Shown in pieces: positions 16,222 through 25,666 of a stretch of DNA of 64,000 bases; the first letter of the stretch is position 1; each line of letters begins with the position of its first letter. The DNA is from Nitrospiraceae bacterium (GTDB taxonomy: Bacteria; Nitrospirota; Nitrospiria; Nitrospirales; UBA8639): NCBI GenBank assembly GCA_020632635.1, contig JACKFE010000002.1, forward strand, positions 248,001 through 312,000, read 5' to 3'. Under the pieces are notes generated by a model. The model saw only the letters and a list, made by a program, of their open reading frames with translations, was not told the DNA's origin and did no database searches. A program made the position numbers and the translations under genes.

Positions 16222-17385
16222 ATGGCCATGAAACGAAACGTGTGCGTCGTCATCACGGCCAGACCGAGTTACTCCAGAATCAGGTCGGCCCTGGAAGCCA
16301 TCAAGCAACATCCTGACTTGACACTACAGCTGGTCGTCGCCGCCTCAGCTCTCCTCGATCGATACGGCCGCGCCGACCACGTCATGGAAAAAGAAGGCTT
16401 CACCATCGACCGTCGGGTTTACATGATTCTGGAAGGAGAAAACCCCATCACCTCCGCCAAATCGACAGGACTGGGTTTGGCCGAACTCGCCACCGTATTT
16501 AGTGACCTCCAACCCGATGTTGTCGTCACGATCGCCGACCGGTTTGAAACCATGGCCACGGCCGTGTGCGCGGCATATATGAATATCCCATTAGTCCACG
16601 TCCAGGGCGGCGAAATTACCGGGTCCATCGATGAAAAAGTCCGCCATGCCGTGACAAAACTGGCCGATACGCACTTCGTCTCAACCCCCAAGGCCGCCGA
16701 ACGAGTCATTCGCATGGGAGAACGCCCGGACCGTGTGCATGTTACCGGATGCCCTTCAATTGATCTGGCCAAGCAAGCGATTGAACATCCTACGCTTTCC
16801 ATCGAGTCGCTGTTTGAACGGTATGGCGGGGTCGGATCACGATTTGATGTCACCAAGGGCTATCTAGTAGTCATGCAACATCCCGTCACAACAGAATACG
16901 AACAATCCCGCCGGCATATCGAAGAAACCTTACACGCCATTCGCGAGCTGAATCGACCCACGCTTTGGTTTTGGCCCAACGTCGACGCGGGGTCAGATGG
17001 CACTTCCACCGGCATTCGAGCCTTCCGTGAAAACCATCACCTTCCCCATATTCACTTTTTCAAAAACATGCGCCCGGAGGACTTCATTCAGGTCCTACAC
17101 CACAGCCAATGCCTGGTAGGCAATTCGAGTGTAGGCATCAGGGAATGCGCGTTTCTGGGCACCCCGGTGATTAACATCGGGTCACGACAAAACGGCAGGG
17201 ATCGCGGGGAAAACGTACTCGACATCGGCTACCACCGGAAAGACATCATAGAGGCGATCGAAAAACAAATTGCCACAGGCAAGTATCCATCGGACTCGCT
17301 CTATGGCACCGGAGATGCCGGCCAGACAATCGCCAATCTCCTGCCCCACATTGACCTCAGCATCGAAAAACGCCTGACCTTCTAA
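16222..17385 (+). CDS. neuC: UDP-N-acetylglucosamine 2-epimerase, hydrolysing (NeuC type)
   Basis: Cytoplasmic GT-B-fold enzyme of 387 residues that converts a UDP-HexNAc to the free 2-epimer feeding neuB. Signatures: TARPSYSRI at the N-terminus, VVTIADRFETMA, VQGGEITGSIDEKVRHAVTK, HFVSTPKAAER, VTGCPSIDL, MQHPVTTEYE, and the C-terminal GNSSVGIRECAFLGTP with NIGSRQNGRDRGENV. It overlaps no gene and starts directly after the neuB stop. Together neuA, neuB and neuC form a minimal nonulosonic acid pathway starting from a UDP-amino sugar, consistent with neuraminic-acid-like sugars on LPS or capsule. Confidence 0.92.
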   Translation: MAMKRNVCVVITARPSYSRIRSALEAIKQHPDLTLQLVVAASALLDRYGRADHVMEKEGFTIDRRVYMILEGENPITSAKSTGLGLAELATVFSDLQPDVVVTIADRFETMATAVCAAYMNIPLVHVQGGEITGSIDEKVRHAVTKLADTHFVSTPKAAERVIRMGERPDRVHVTGCPSIDLAKQAIEHPTLSIESLFERYGGVGSRFDVTKGYLVVMQHPVTTEYEQSRRHIEETLHAIRELNRPTLWFWPNVDAGSDGTSTGIRAFRENHHLPHIHFFKNMRPEDFIQVLHHSQCLVGNSSVGIRECAFLGTPVINIGSRQNGRDRGENVLDIGYHRKDIIEAIEKQIATGKYPSDSLYGTGDAGQTIANLLPHIDLSIEKRLTF

Positions 17386-17444
17386 TTCATCTCACCCATT
17401 GATTTGCTTACCATGTTGACATTTCCTTATCCGCTTATAATTTC

Positions 17445-18833
17445 ATGAGAGTCCCCCCCCTGCTCATTCCAGTTGAAAACCAGGTCCGGGAACTTGATGC
17501 CAAACTGTTCTTAGGATACCTGGCCGCTCGACGGGGATTTCCAGTGATCTTTGGCTGGAAAACGGCCATGGAAAATGCCATGTACCGGTTTCCAAGGGGC
17601 ATCTATCTAGCTAAATCCTTTGCTCCGCAAAACCTGAAAATGCTCAAACTGATCAAAGGGTTGGGGCACACGATCGTGGCCTGGGATGAAGAGGGGCTGA
17701 TTCATTATCCCCCGGATGTCTATTGGGGACGACGCATCACGCCCGCCATTTTGCGGTATCTGGACCACCTCATTGCTTGGGGCGATGATTATGTGGACTT
17801 ACTGGAGAGTTATCGCAAGCCATTCCCGGTTCCCATTCATAATTTGGGCAATCCCCGCGGAGACTTCTTGCGACCCGAACTGCATCCGTATTTCCAGAAC
17901 CAGGTCAAGGCTTTGCGCGATCAATACGGGCGTTTTATTTTGGTGAATACCAATTTCCCATCCGTGAACTCCTTCGACCCCGAACTACAACTCGCTCAAT
18001 TGGACTCAAAGAGTCAAACGCTGACCATGGCAAAAGGCAGTCAGGGCATGCCGGAAAGCTTTGCCAAGGGCCGCTTTGAGTATAAACATCGTCTTTTTCT
18101 GGCATTTCAGGACATGGTGCGTGATTTAAGCATCACCTTTCCGGACACCACAATTCTTGTGCGGCCGCACCCCTCGGAGAGTTTCACCCCTTGGTTGGAA
18201 TTGGCCAAGGACTCAGCCAATATCGTGGTCAAGAATGAAGGCAATGTGCTCCCCTGGATCCTGGCTTCCTCCGTCCTGGTCCATAACGGATGCACGACCG
18301 GGGTAGAGGGATATGCCTTGGGGAAACCGGTACTGGTGTTTCAGCCGTTGCCTTATCAAGAATTCGAGTCCAACCTCCCCAACCAACTCAGTGTGAGGTG
18401 TGACTCCCTGACTGACTTGATCACGGCGCTCACAGTCCATATTCACCAAGCTTCATCCTTTATCCCGGAAAATCCCCAAACCAAGCTTAGTCCATACCTA
18501 ACGGCCATGGACGGCCCGTTGGCCTCTGAGCGGATCGTAAATTTTCTCCTGACCATCGCCCAAACACCATCCCATCGGAAGCCATCGCTCTGGTTATACG
18601 GACAGTCCGTGTATAAAAGTCTTTTGCGGGATTGGAAAAAACGGAGGCAACAAAAACAGGGCACTCTGCGGTACAGCCAAGCTTTTCAGGAGCAGCGGTT
18701 TCCGGAACTCCAAGCTGCTGATTTGCAAATGCTGCTCGAACGATTCCAAGCCATCACGAACATGCCTGGCTTGATTTCCGTTACGCCATTCGGAAAGAAT
18801 GTGTTCAGACTCTCGGCCTCATCCAATGCATAA
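17445..18833 (+). CDS. Surface carbohydrate biosynthesis protein (capsule-type glycosyltransferase-like)
   Basis: A 462-residue soluble protein whose N-terminus (LLIPVENQVRELDAKLFLGY) matches the family annotated as surface carbohydrate biosynthesis protein in bacteria with neuABC-type genes. A GT-B-like C-terminal half has TILVRPHPSE, the nucleotide-sugar-type segment VLVHNGCTTGVEGYALGKP and FQPLPYQEFE, resembling capsule polysaccharide transferases. Sixty bases separate it from neuC. It may transfer the CMP-activated sugar onto a surface glycan, or prime a related polymer. Catalytic function is inferred, not read directly. Confidence 0.72.
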   Translation: MRVPPLLIPVENQVRELDAKLFLGYLAARRGFPVIFGWKTAMENAMYRFPRGIYLAKSFAPQNLKMLKLIKGLGHTIVAWDEEGLIHYPPDVYWGRRITPAILRYLDHLIAWGDDYVDLLESYRKPFPVPIHNLGNPRGDFLRPELHPYFQNQVKALRDQYGRFILVNTNFPSVNSFDPELQLAQLDSKSQTLTMAKGSQGMPESFAKGRFEYKHRLFLAFQDMVRDLSITFPDTTILVRPHPSESFTPWLELAKDSANIVVKNEGNVLPWILASSVLVHNGCTTGVEGYALGKPVLVFQPLPYQEFESNLPNQLSVRCDSLTDLITALTVHIHQASSFIPENPQTKLSPYLTAMDGPLASERIVNFLLTIAQTPSHRKPSLWLYGQSVYKSLLRDWKKRRQQKQGTLRYSQAFQEQRFPELQAADLQMLLERFQAITNMPGLISVTPFGKNVFRLSASSNA

Positions 18834-18871
18834 CATCTCACCGGACTCTCTGATCGCCCTTGGAGGATGAC

Positions 18872-19759
18872 ATGTGGCCCAATCTGTTTCAACGCACCCC
18901 TAAACTCGATCTCGACCCTGAACGCGCGTCACAAACGTATGCCTTGTTTGACAATGAACAGGGATATCAAGCTTACGCCCGACAGTGCCAACAACACTTT
19001 TCCGGCACTCTCGATCCAACTCCGAGCCTGTTACAGCAACAAGGCGTAGAACATCTGCGCATTTTGAATAAGCCGGAAGCTGGAGCATTTCTCTCACGCA
19101 CCCTGGCTCTGACTGAAACGGCCACAACCAATAAGCCCCAAATCGATTATTCGGACATCCTCATAATCCGGGATAAGACCTTCCTGCATACCTGGTTTCA
19201 ACACATCTTCCAACCGGCCCTCACCGCCAAGCTCACCAATTATTTTCAGAGCCACTTTCTCATCTACTGGTATACCTTTCTCAAGGCTAAACCAGCCGAC
19301 CAAGCCGTGCGGTCCTTTCTCTGGCACTGCGATAAGGGCCCCACTGCTCATCTTAAAATCCTGCTCTACTTGAACGATATACAAGAGCACCACGGCAATA
19401 CGATTTTTCTGGATCGGACCACAACCGCCAAGTTTGCCACAAGCGGATATGTGTTTGGCTCAGTAAAAAAACGGACAGATGACCTCACGGCCCTAGCGCA
19501 GCAGGAGCACATTCCCTTTCACCCACTTTCATGGGAGATGCAAGCGGGCGAAGGCGTGGTGTTTGAACCCTCTCAAGTCTTGCATCGCGGACAACTCCCT
19601 TCAACCGGGTTCCGGTATGTCCTGGCTTTCTGCCTTCTGCCGAGTCCCATCCCATGGGACCACGCCTTCTCGCAGAACAACTACGAAGGATTCAGACCTG
19701 ACTATACCTGGCACCCTCATGCCAAAGAACTCATGCAAGCCATCCCAGTTTCGACGTAA
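18872..19759 (+). CDS. PhyH-like Fe(II)/2-oxoglutarate dioxygenase
   Basis: A 295-residue protein with a phytanoyl-CoA dioxygenase-like double-stranded beta-helix. The metal triad is visible as H-x-D in LWHCDKG (near residue 152) and the distal His in SQVLHRG (near residue 238), followed by Arg in FRYVLAF as the likely 2-oxoglutarate contact. The ATG at 18872 follows a strong GGAGGA site (18862-18867). Such enzymes hydroxylate lipids, sugars or small molecules. Position 38 bases after the surface-carbohydrate gene suggests it decorates the glycan or a lipid precursor. The substrate is unknown. Confidence 0.7.
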   Translation: MWPNLFQRTPKLDLDPERASQTYALFDNEQGYQAYARQCQQHFSGTLDPTPSLLQQQGVEHLRILNKPEAGAFLSRTLALTETATTNKPQIDYSDILIIRDKTFLHTWFQHIFQPALTAKLTNYFQSHFLIYWYTFLKAKPADQAVRSFLWHCDKGPTAHLKILLYLNDIQEHHGNTIFLDRTTTAKFATSGYVFGSVKKRTDDLTALAQQEHIPFHPLSWEMQAGEGVVFEPSQVLHRGQLPSTGFRYVLAFCLLPSPIPWDHAFSQNNYEGFRPDYTWHPHAKELMQAIPVST

Positions 19760-19840
19760 GGGCACATTCAATCAACTGGAATATCATGTTGCTCTAATCA
19801 TCAGCGAGAGAGGGAATAGAGGAGGGTTGGGAGAAAGGCT

Positions 19841-20782
19841 CTAGACCTTCCCGAGAACCAAACCGGCGCCGAGAGTTAACTTTTGGGGGAAATCTTTATA
19901 GGTCATCAGAACCTGAATGCCGAATTTTTTCAATTCCGCATGCGGGAGCGAAAAATAATCTTTGGCTCCCACATAATTACGCCGCAAGTCATCCTGGTTA
20001 AATTCAAAAAAGGGTTCCAGGAACATCACGTGCTTCTTGGATACCCGTGAGATCTCCGACACGGCTTCATCCCGCAGGGTTTCCATTTGCTCCAACGCTA
20101 ATCGGGTAAACACCAGATCAAAGCTGGAATCGGGAAAAGGCAAGGCCCGGGCGTCGCCTTGCCGAAATTCAATCTTCCGCCATGCTTCCAGGTTCCCGAC
20201 TTCCCAAGGACAAAACTTCACCAGTGCCTCGGGGAACGGTTGGGACTGCTGCACACTTTTGGCCGTAGCGACACCCTTTTCCGTCAACTCGACCCCATGC
20301 ATGGGAATGTCGGGAAACTTACTCGCCAAGACAAACAAGTTGAGACCGTTTCCACATCCTACCTCCAAGATGGACCGTGGCTGAAGAGCACCAATGACAT
20401 CTGCCATATAATACAAATGCACACGGGACAACCCGCCCCGGCGCACCTTGATAATTTCATGTCCCCATTCTACTAACGAGGTTTGTTTCGGCTGAATCGG
20501 TTCTTCCGGATTGGGCCAACCTTGGGTCTCCCAGGTCGTCGAATAACTTTCAAAGACATATTCCTGATTTCTTGCGCCCCGGAGCATCGGGGGCAGACTT
20601 CTTCCATGTGGAAGCCAGCCCAGCAGTCTTCTCTGCCATCGCCGTTTTTTCCACCGATTCCGCAGTTTTTGAATTTCCACGCTGAGTTGAGGATCTTGTG
20701 GGGTGCCACGTTGAATGACATAGGGATCTAAAATGGTTGAAACAACAGCTCGATCCAACGTGAGAGTATTCAGCTCTGGCAT
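19841..20782 (-). CDS. SAM-dependent class I methyltransferase
   Basis: Cytoplasmic methyltransferase of 313 residues. The SAM-binding motif I is ILEVGCGNGLNL, motif II region HGVELTEKGVATA, the acidic-loop segment FRQGDARALPFPDSSFDLVF and motif IV. An N-terminal extension of about 110 residues precedes the fold. The start is placed at the ATG (20780-20782) giving MPELNTLTL, with a purine-rich GAAAAGAG about 4 bases upstream, not at the in-frame codon 18 residues earlier. Its target is unknown; the neighbourhood suggests a glycan or lipid. Confidence 0.8.
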   Translation of the reverse strand: MPELNTLTLDRAVVSTILDPYVIQRGTPQDPQLSVEIQKLRNRWKKRRWQRRLLGWLPHGRSLPPMLRGARNQEYVFESYSTTWETQGWPNPEEPIQPKQTSLVEWGHEIIKVRRGGLSRVHLYYMADVIGALQPRSILEVGCGNGLNLFVLASKFPDIPMHGVELTEKGVATAKSVQQSQPFPEALVKFCPWEVGNLEAWRKIEFRQGDARALPFPDSSFDLVFTRLALEQMETLRDEAVSEISRVSKKHVMFLEPFFEFNQDDLRRNYVGAKDYFSLPHAELKKFGIQVLMTYKDFPQKLTLGAGLVLGKV

Positions 20783-20931
20783 AGAGTCTCTTTTCTTCTC
20801 TGGGTAAATTAATGAGCAGCCCGACTGTTCGCCCACACCTCATGAAAGGCCACGACCTGATGCCCTCTTTATTCCCTATGAGCTTGGGTATCTCGGTTGC
20901 GGCAGACTATACCATCTGACATAGGAGATGA

Positions 20932-22308
20932 CTAGCTATCGGACTCCTTCAACTCCTCTTGGGGCAGGCCCCCGAATAGCGCCCGAATGTAGGCAGCCAC
21001 GCGAGCCGTTTCATTGAACGGCTTTCGTCCATGGGCATTCAATGGTTCTCCAAACCACTGGGCAATACCCAAGGCTAATAAATCCTGATGTAGCAACTCC
21101 AGTCTTCTAGGCGGCTGACAATACCCTCTTGCAAAAAACCACGTACAAATATCTTGAAGAACCTGTCCCCGACTGAGTGAGCTCCCCGCATCAAGATCCT
21201 GTAAATGAGAATGCCGTAATAGCCAACTCTTGATATATCCTGCTGGATTGATGACATGTAGGAGTGTGCGGGACTTTCTGGGTAGAGGATATATGACCAT
21301 GACCTTATCGGTAGCTGCCACTTCGGCCAGCATCGCTTCGCTTTCCCCCGTCACCACGATCACATCGGCAAGAGCCAGGGCCGTGACGTAAGGCAAGAGA
21401 GCCTGCTGCGGATTCCAAGGAAACACCTGACCAATCCCAGCCAGTTGGCTTTCCAGGATATTCGTCACGCCTTGTCCTGTCCGGCGGCTGGTCAACACCA
21501 CTAATTCCCCGCCGGTTTCCTTGGCCATCCGTACGAAATCCGCTCCCATTTGGCGGGCCACCGATTCGTCAAATTGGTAACGCGGAGTTGCACCCCCGAT
21601 CAAACAAACGAGGCGGGGCCTTTTCACCACATCCATCACCGGAGATCCCTCGCTTGCCGCTTTCTCCAATTTTTCCGTTGTAATGCGATTGAGGGAAAAC
21701 GTGGTAACCAGCCGGTTAGGATGAGGCGGCAATTGGCAATAGCGAGGGGTCACGACCAAATCCAACTCATCCATGACCAACCCCCCCTTACGCCCCAACT
21801 GCACAATTCTGGTTTTCCCCTGATGTTGTCGCTTGATCCATTTAGCGACGGGAGCCGTCCGTTGGCCGGCGGTAATAATCAGGTCTGGCCAAGGAGCGCA
21901 CAAAAGGCTCGACTTTTCCTGATCCACATGATGGATCATGGGAGGCAAATACCAATTTTTCGAGGTACAGGAGGTGTGAAACCGTAGCGTCTTCAACTCG
22001 TATGGCCACCCCAAAGCCTCGATCAATCCCATCGACTGAGTAGAATTGCCAGGGCGATCATCCACAAGCACCCAGGTCACCGGCCTGGCTTGGCCTGAGG
22101 CAATAGTCCATGGAGAATTCCCTCCGTCCACCATTTGTCTTTTCAACGGCGTGACATTGCCATTCGGATTGCTCACAACTTCCTTTCGCCACCCTGCTGA
22201 GAATGGATTTCTGAATACCAGCCGTGCCTGCTCATCCTGCCCGGCCTCCTGAAAATAGGGAATTCGGTTTTCGATCGGCCATCGAGGCACATCCGATGTG
22301 CAAATCAT
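20932..22308 (-). CDS. ELM1/DUF1022-family protein (GT-B-like)
   Basis: A 458-residue protein of the mitochondrial-fission ELM1-like family, common in Gram-negative bacteria near LPS genes. Family features: WVLVDDRPGNSTQSMGL near residue 75, then DLIITAGQRTAPVA, RIVQLGRKGG, VCLIGGATPRYQFD and VIVVTGESEAMLAEVAAT. The fold resembles GT-B glycosyltransferases, though activity in bacteria is not firmly established. The first 70 residues before the family domain are unassigned. It starts at 22308 (ATG, AGGGG upstream), divergent from the 2OG oxygenase gene at 22399. Confidence 0.78.
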   Translation of the reverse strand: MICTSDVPRWPIENRIPYFQEAGQDEQARLVFRNPFSAGWRKEVVSNPNGNVTPLKRQMVDGGNSPWTIASGQARPVTWVLVDDRPGNSTQSMGLIEALGWPYELKTLRFHTSCTSKNWYLPPMIHHVDQEKSSLLCAPWPDLIITAGQRTAPVAKWIKRQHQGKTRIVQLGRKGGLVMDELDLVVTPRYCQLPPHPNRLVTTFSLNRITTEKLEKAASEGSPVMDVVKRPRLVCLIGGATPRYQFDESVARQMGADFVRMAKETGGELVVLTSRRTGQGVTNILESQLAGIGQVFPWNPQQALLPYVTALALADVIVVTGESEAMLAEVAATDKVMVIYPLPRKSRTLLHVINPAGYIKSWLLRHSHLQDLDAGSSLSRGQVLQDICTWFFARGYCQPPRRLELLHQDLLALGIAQWFGEPLNAHGRKPFNETARVAAYIRALFGGLPQEELKESDS

Positions 22309-22398
22309 CGGACCCCTGTTGCATTTTGAGAATAGAAATGCTCAGATAATTGAAATATTTAGTCTGTCTCGTTTCTGATTCTTGGAGATTCATCCCGT

Positions 22399-23118
22399 AT
22401 GACCACTCGATTCCTCGACCCTGAAAAACTCCAATCCCTCGATCCCGTCGATTTTTCCGCACAGCACCCGTTTCCCAATATCAACCCTGCCGGTTTAATC
22501 ACCGATCAGGGCTTTTCTGAATTAGTCCGAACGCTCCCTGATCTCTCCATCTTTAAACCGACGTTTGGCCGGCCTCGTAAATATGGGCAAACCCCCCATG
22601 ACCGGTATACCTTGAAATACCAGAAAGGGTTGCCGCTCCCCGATACATGGAACGCCTTCTTGACGGAACTGCAAGGAAAAGAATATCAGACATTTCTTTC
22701 ACGAATGTTTCAAAAAACATTTTTCACCCTAGATTTCTTCTGGTTTTTTACGCCTTCTGGCTGCTCCGTGTCTCCGCATTGCGACCATAAGGACAAAGTG
22801 GGCGCCCACTTATTTTACATGAATACTCCGGATGACTGGGACTCCGCTTGGGGAGGAGAAACCCTCCTCCTGGATGACGGCGGCACTCTAGCCAGGGCCT
22901 CGGCCCCGGACTTTTCAGACTTTCAACGCACCATTTCCTCCAAATCCGTGGGCAACTATAGCTTGTTGTTTGCGAGAACCCCAAACTCCTGGCACGGGGT
23001 TAAAGAAATATCCTGTCCCGATGGATATTATCGAAAGCTCTTTATGGTTGCGATTAAGAGATTTTCGCCAATTGAACACTTGACTGCCCTGTGGCGAACA
23101 CCCAAGAGTGACTATTAA
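22399..23118 (+). CDS. Fe(II)/2-oxoglutarate-dependent oxygenase-like protein
   Basis: A 239-residue prolyl-4-hydroxylase-type fold. The iron ligands appear in SPHCDHKDKVG (H-x-D) and NSWHGVKEIS (distal His), followed by YYRKLFM with a basic residue suited to bind 2-oxoglutarate. The segment GAHLFYMNTPDDWDSAWGGE is typical of 2OG oxygenases acting on hydroxyproline-like or small-molecule substrates. The start is the ATG at 22399 with GGAG upstream. It is the second oxygenase in this 5-kb stretch and shares little obvious similarity with the PhyH-like one. The substrate is unknown. Confidence 0.72.
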   Translation: MTTRFLDPEKLQSLDPVDFSAQHPFPNINPAGLITDQGFSELVRTLPDLSIFKPTFGRPRKYGQTPHDRYTLKYQKGLPLPDTWNAFLTELQGKEYQTFLSRMFQKTFFTLDFFWFFTPSGCSVSPHCDHKDKVGAHLFYMNTPDDWDSAWGGETLLLDDGGTLARASAPDFSDFQRTISSKSVGNYSLLFARTPNSWHGVKEISCPDGYYRKLFMVAIKRFSPIEHLTALWRTPKSDY

Positions 23119-23253
23119 GTTCGTAAGGGAGAGTTTTCTCATCCGGAAGGGGGATCCTGATTGGGCCACTTCTCCAATTCCCTCAACCATGACTGACATT
23201 ATCAACCTGCTTACCCCGATACCGCCCATGTCGGTTATATTCAAATTTCCTGA

Positions 23254-24333
23254 ATGTCCCCTTCACAGATGAAGAAGAAAAAAGGCATTTTCTCACTAGC
23301 CCTGACTAACCTGTTGATCTTGGTGGGCCTGCTTCTGTCCGTCAATTTGCTGTCCTCCCTCATCATGGACGGGATTTATCTCTATAAACAAATCAACCCG
23401 CCGGTTTCTCAGATACTGTATCCGGAAAGCCTCCCGGACCAGGAATACGCCCAGACGATCTTTCAGGAATTGCGACTGCTGACCAAACGATATATTCCCT
23501 ATGTGGAATGGGGACGCCTACCATTTTCAGGACGAACCATTACCGTTGACGATACCGGAGAGCGTGTTCAACCGCTTCTCCCCGTGAATCCCACCAAACA
23601 TGTTCATTTCTTCGGAGGTTCGACGATGTGGGGAACCGGCGTCGATGATAAAAACACCATTCCATCACTGTTCAACCAACTACATCCCGACTATCGCGTA
23701 TACAACCATGCACAGTCTGGCTTCATCAGCCGGCAGGAATTAGCCGGGCTAATCAATCAAGCCAATCAAAGCCAACCCATGGACATTGTAGTTTTTTACG
23801 ATGGCTGTAATGATCCCTTAACACTGTGCAGGGCCGATGTGTCCATTAATGGACACCGGGAACAATCGAAGTTTATCGCTAAACTCGAACGCGATTGGGA
23901 AACACCGGACGCTTTGTTCGGATCCACTCAAACCTTGGTCCAAAAAATCATCAAAAAAGGGAAACGGCCGAATTCGCAATGTCAGGACAATCCGGCCTAT
24001 GCGGAAAAGGTCGCCATGACCCTCGTCAATAATTGGAAACTGGCTAAACAGATTGCGAACTTCAGAGGGGCTGAGTTCCTTGCAATTCTTCAACCGGTTG
24101 CGTCCCTCGGAAAACCTCGCATTCAGTATATCACCGAAGAATTCGATGGCTCTGATTGGGCGACCGTCTATCCTCTGGTGTTAGACATAAAAACACGCGA
24201 GCAATTGGATTGGATCCATGATTTCACGGAAATATTCAATGTGAAAGATTTTGTCTATATCGACAGTTGTCACGTCAATATGATCGGCAATCAGATGGTT
24301 GCGGAAGCCATCGACCGGATCCTTCAACCTTAG
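23254..24333 (+). CDS. Membrane-anchored SGNH-hydrolase-like protein
   Basis: A 359-residue protein with one N-terminal transmembrane helix (ALTNLLILVGLLLSVNLLSS) and a periplasmic SGNH-like domain. Block I is seen as FFGGSTMWGTGV (catalytic Ser), VFYDGCNDP matches block III (the Asn position), and block V is DSCHVNMIGN with the Asp-x-x-His dyad. These proteins often remove or add acyl groups on surface glycans. The start is the ATG at 23254 (an in-frame Met follows at residue 6). Its neighbour at 24398 is another SGNH-like protein on the opposite strand, ending only 65 bp away. Confidence 0.72.
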   Translation: MSPSQMKKKKGIFSLALTNLLILVGLLLSVNLLSSLIMDGIYLYKQINPPVSQILYPESLPDQEYAQTIFQELRLLTKRYIPYVEWGRLPFSGRTITVDDTGERVQPLLPVNPTKHVHFFGGSTMWGTGVDDKNTIPSLFNQLHPDYRVYNHAQSGFISRQELAGLINQANQSQPMDIVVFYDGCNDPLTLCRADVSINGHREQSKFIAKLERDWETPDALFGSTQTLVQKIIKKGKRPNSQCQDNPAYAEKVAMTLVNNWKLAKQIANFRGAEFLAILQPVASLGKPRIQYITEEFDGSDWATVYPLVLDIKTREQLDWIHDFTEIFNVKDFVYIDSCHVNMIGNQMVAEAIDRILQP

Positions 24334-24397
24334 CCGTGTTTCGCCGAAGGCCGGGCCGTACGGCACAGTCTTTTTCCACGCCAATAAAAGCCCTTCC

Positions 24398-25606
24398 TCA
24401 TTCCTCTACCTCCAAGAGATGATGGTCACGAATTTGTTGGGCCAGAGAGGCCGCAACCAGTTTATGGGCCTTTGCGGTCATATGTTCATCCTCGACATTA
24501 TAATATAGCCCCCGTTCCCCCATTCCCCACGCCTCCACGAGAGGAGTCAGCGCATCCAGGACCGGAATTCCGGCTTCCTTGCCAAACTCTTCAAACGCCC
24601 GGTTAATCCGGCTCGTATCCAATTTGAGATGAGGAAACACCTCCTGTACCTTTTGTTGATAGTCCTTCTCGACTTGCAGCTTTGGAGCCATCACCATCAT
24701 GGCAAATTTCGCTCCTTTACTCCTTGACTCATCACGCATACGCACAATTAAAGCCTTCGTCACCTGCCAACCATCATCCCACAATACTTGATAGTCCTGA
24801 GCCGACATTCCCCTTGTGGAATGTTCAGGTGAAAATTCCGCGAGGAATGGCCATCCGATAAACATGTTGGGATCATTCCATTTTGAGGACTTAAACCCTT
24901 TAACGTATTTTTTGAGAAGCGTATAGGTTACCAACCCTTTGAAAAAGGAAGCCTTCCGAATCTCAGCATTCTCCTGTTGATCTTGATAAAACCGTTTGGC
25001 ATAAGTCAGATCCAAAAGTAACTCTCCCTGCGGACTGAGGGCGGCATAGGGTCGCCTATTATGTTTTTGAGCCAACTGTTGCAGGGAAAGGGTATTGGCC
25101 TGTATGTCCGTATTTGGACTAAAAGCCAAAAGGACCAAATCAGGCTCAAATAAGAGGCCTTCCTCCTCCAAAAACAAGAGTTCTTGCACGGTGTTATACG
25201 TGGTAAAACTTCCGTTCACCACATCGACCCGGCTGGATCCCAACTCAGTGCCTAAGAGCGTCGGGATGATGTTTTCCTCTGAAACTCCACTACCATATGT
25301 CGTGGAATCTCCCACGATCAGAATTCTTTTTTTGGCACCTTTCGGCTGAATTTCGGGCCCCCTCAATCCCTGTCCATTGACATGCACCTGAACCGTAAAG
25401 TCCAGTTCCTGATGCCAGGAAGTCATCCCAGGCCTGAAGGCAAATCCCCTTGTTGGATGCGGGACGAGAGGGTTTTCATCGTTAATTTTTGGTGCGAGCG
25501 ACCCCCAGTAATATAGGCGCAACACAGCCTCATTGAGCACCAGCATCAATCCGATGGTACCAAGCAACATCATCACATTGAGCCAGATGATTTTTTTGGT
25601 TTTCAT
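24398..25606 (-). CDS. Membrane-anchored SGNH/GDSL hydrolase-like protein
   Basis: A 402-residue protein with an N-terminal signal anchor (VMMLLGTIGLMLVLNEAVL) followed by a SGNH domain. Block I is RILIVGDSTTYGSGV, block III is present in LLAFSPNTD, and the C-terminal DEHMTAKAH supplies the Asp-x-His dyad. Resemblance to alginate or polysaccharide O-acylation hydrolases suggests a role in acylation of the extracellular glycan. It is convergent with the other SGNH gene and followed after 60 bp by a DUF2141 gene on its own strand. Confidence 0.72.
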   Translation of the reverse strand: MKTKKIIWLNVMMLLGTIGLMLVLNEAVLRLYYWGSLAPKINDENPLVPHPTRGFAFRPGMTSWHQELDFTVQVHVNGQGLRGPEIQPKGAKKRILIVGDSTTYGSGVSEENIIPTLLGTELGSSRVDVVNGSFTTYNTVQELLFLEEEGLLFEPDLVLLAFSPNTDIQANTLSLQQLAQKHNRRPYAALSPQGELLLDLTYAKRFYQDQQENAEIRKASFFKGLVTYTLLKKYVKGFKSSKWNDPNMFIGWPFLAEFSPEHSTRGMSAQDYQVLWDDGWQVTKALIVRMRDESRSKGAKFAMMVMAPKLQVEKDYQQKVQEVFPHLKLDTSRINRAFEEFGKEAGIPVLDALTPLVEAWGMGERGLYYNVEDEHMTAKAHKLVAASLAQQIRDHHLLEVEE

Positions 25607-25666
25607 AAAATTATTGGGCTAGCCAGCTGATCAGGCCAAACACCTCTCAGCCTTTCAAGGCCATTT

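Noticed and set aside
17428..17446. TTGACA and TATAAT before the surface carbohydrate gene
   Set aside because: Only 14 bases separate the hexamers and the -10 would put the start at the ATG itself; too weak to list as a promoter.
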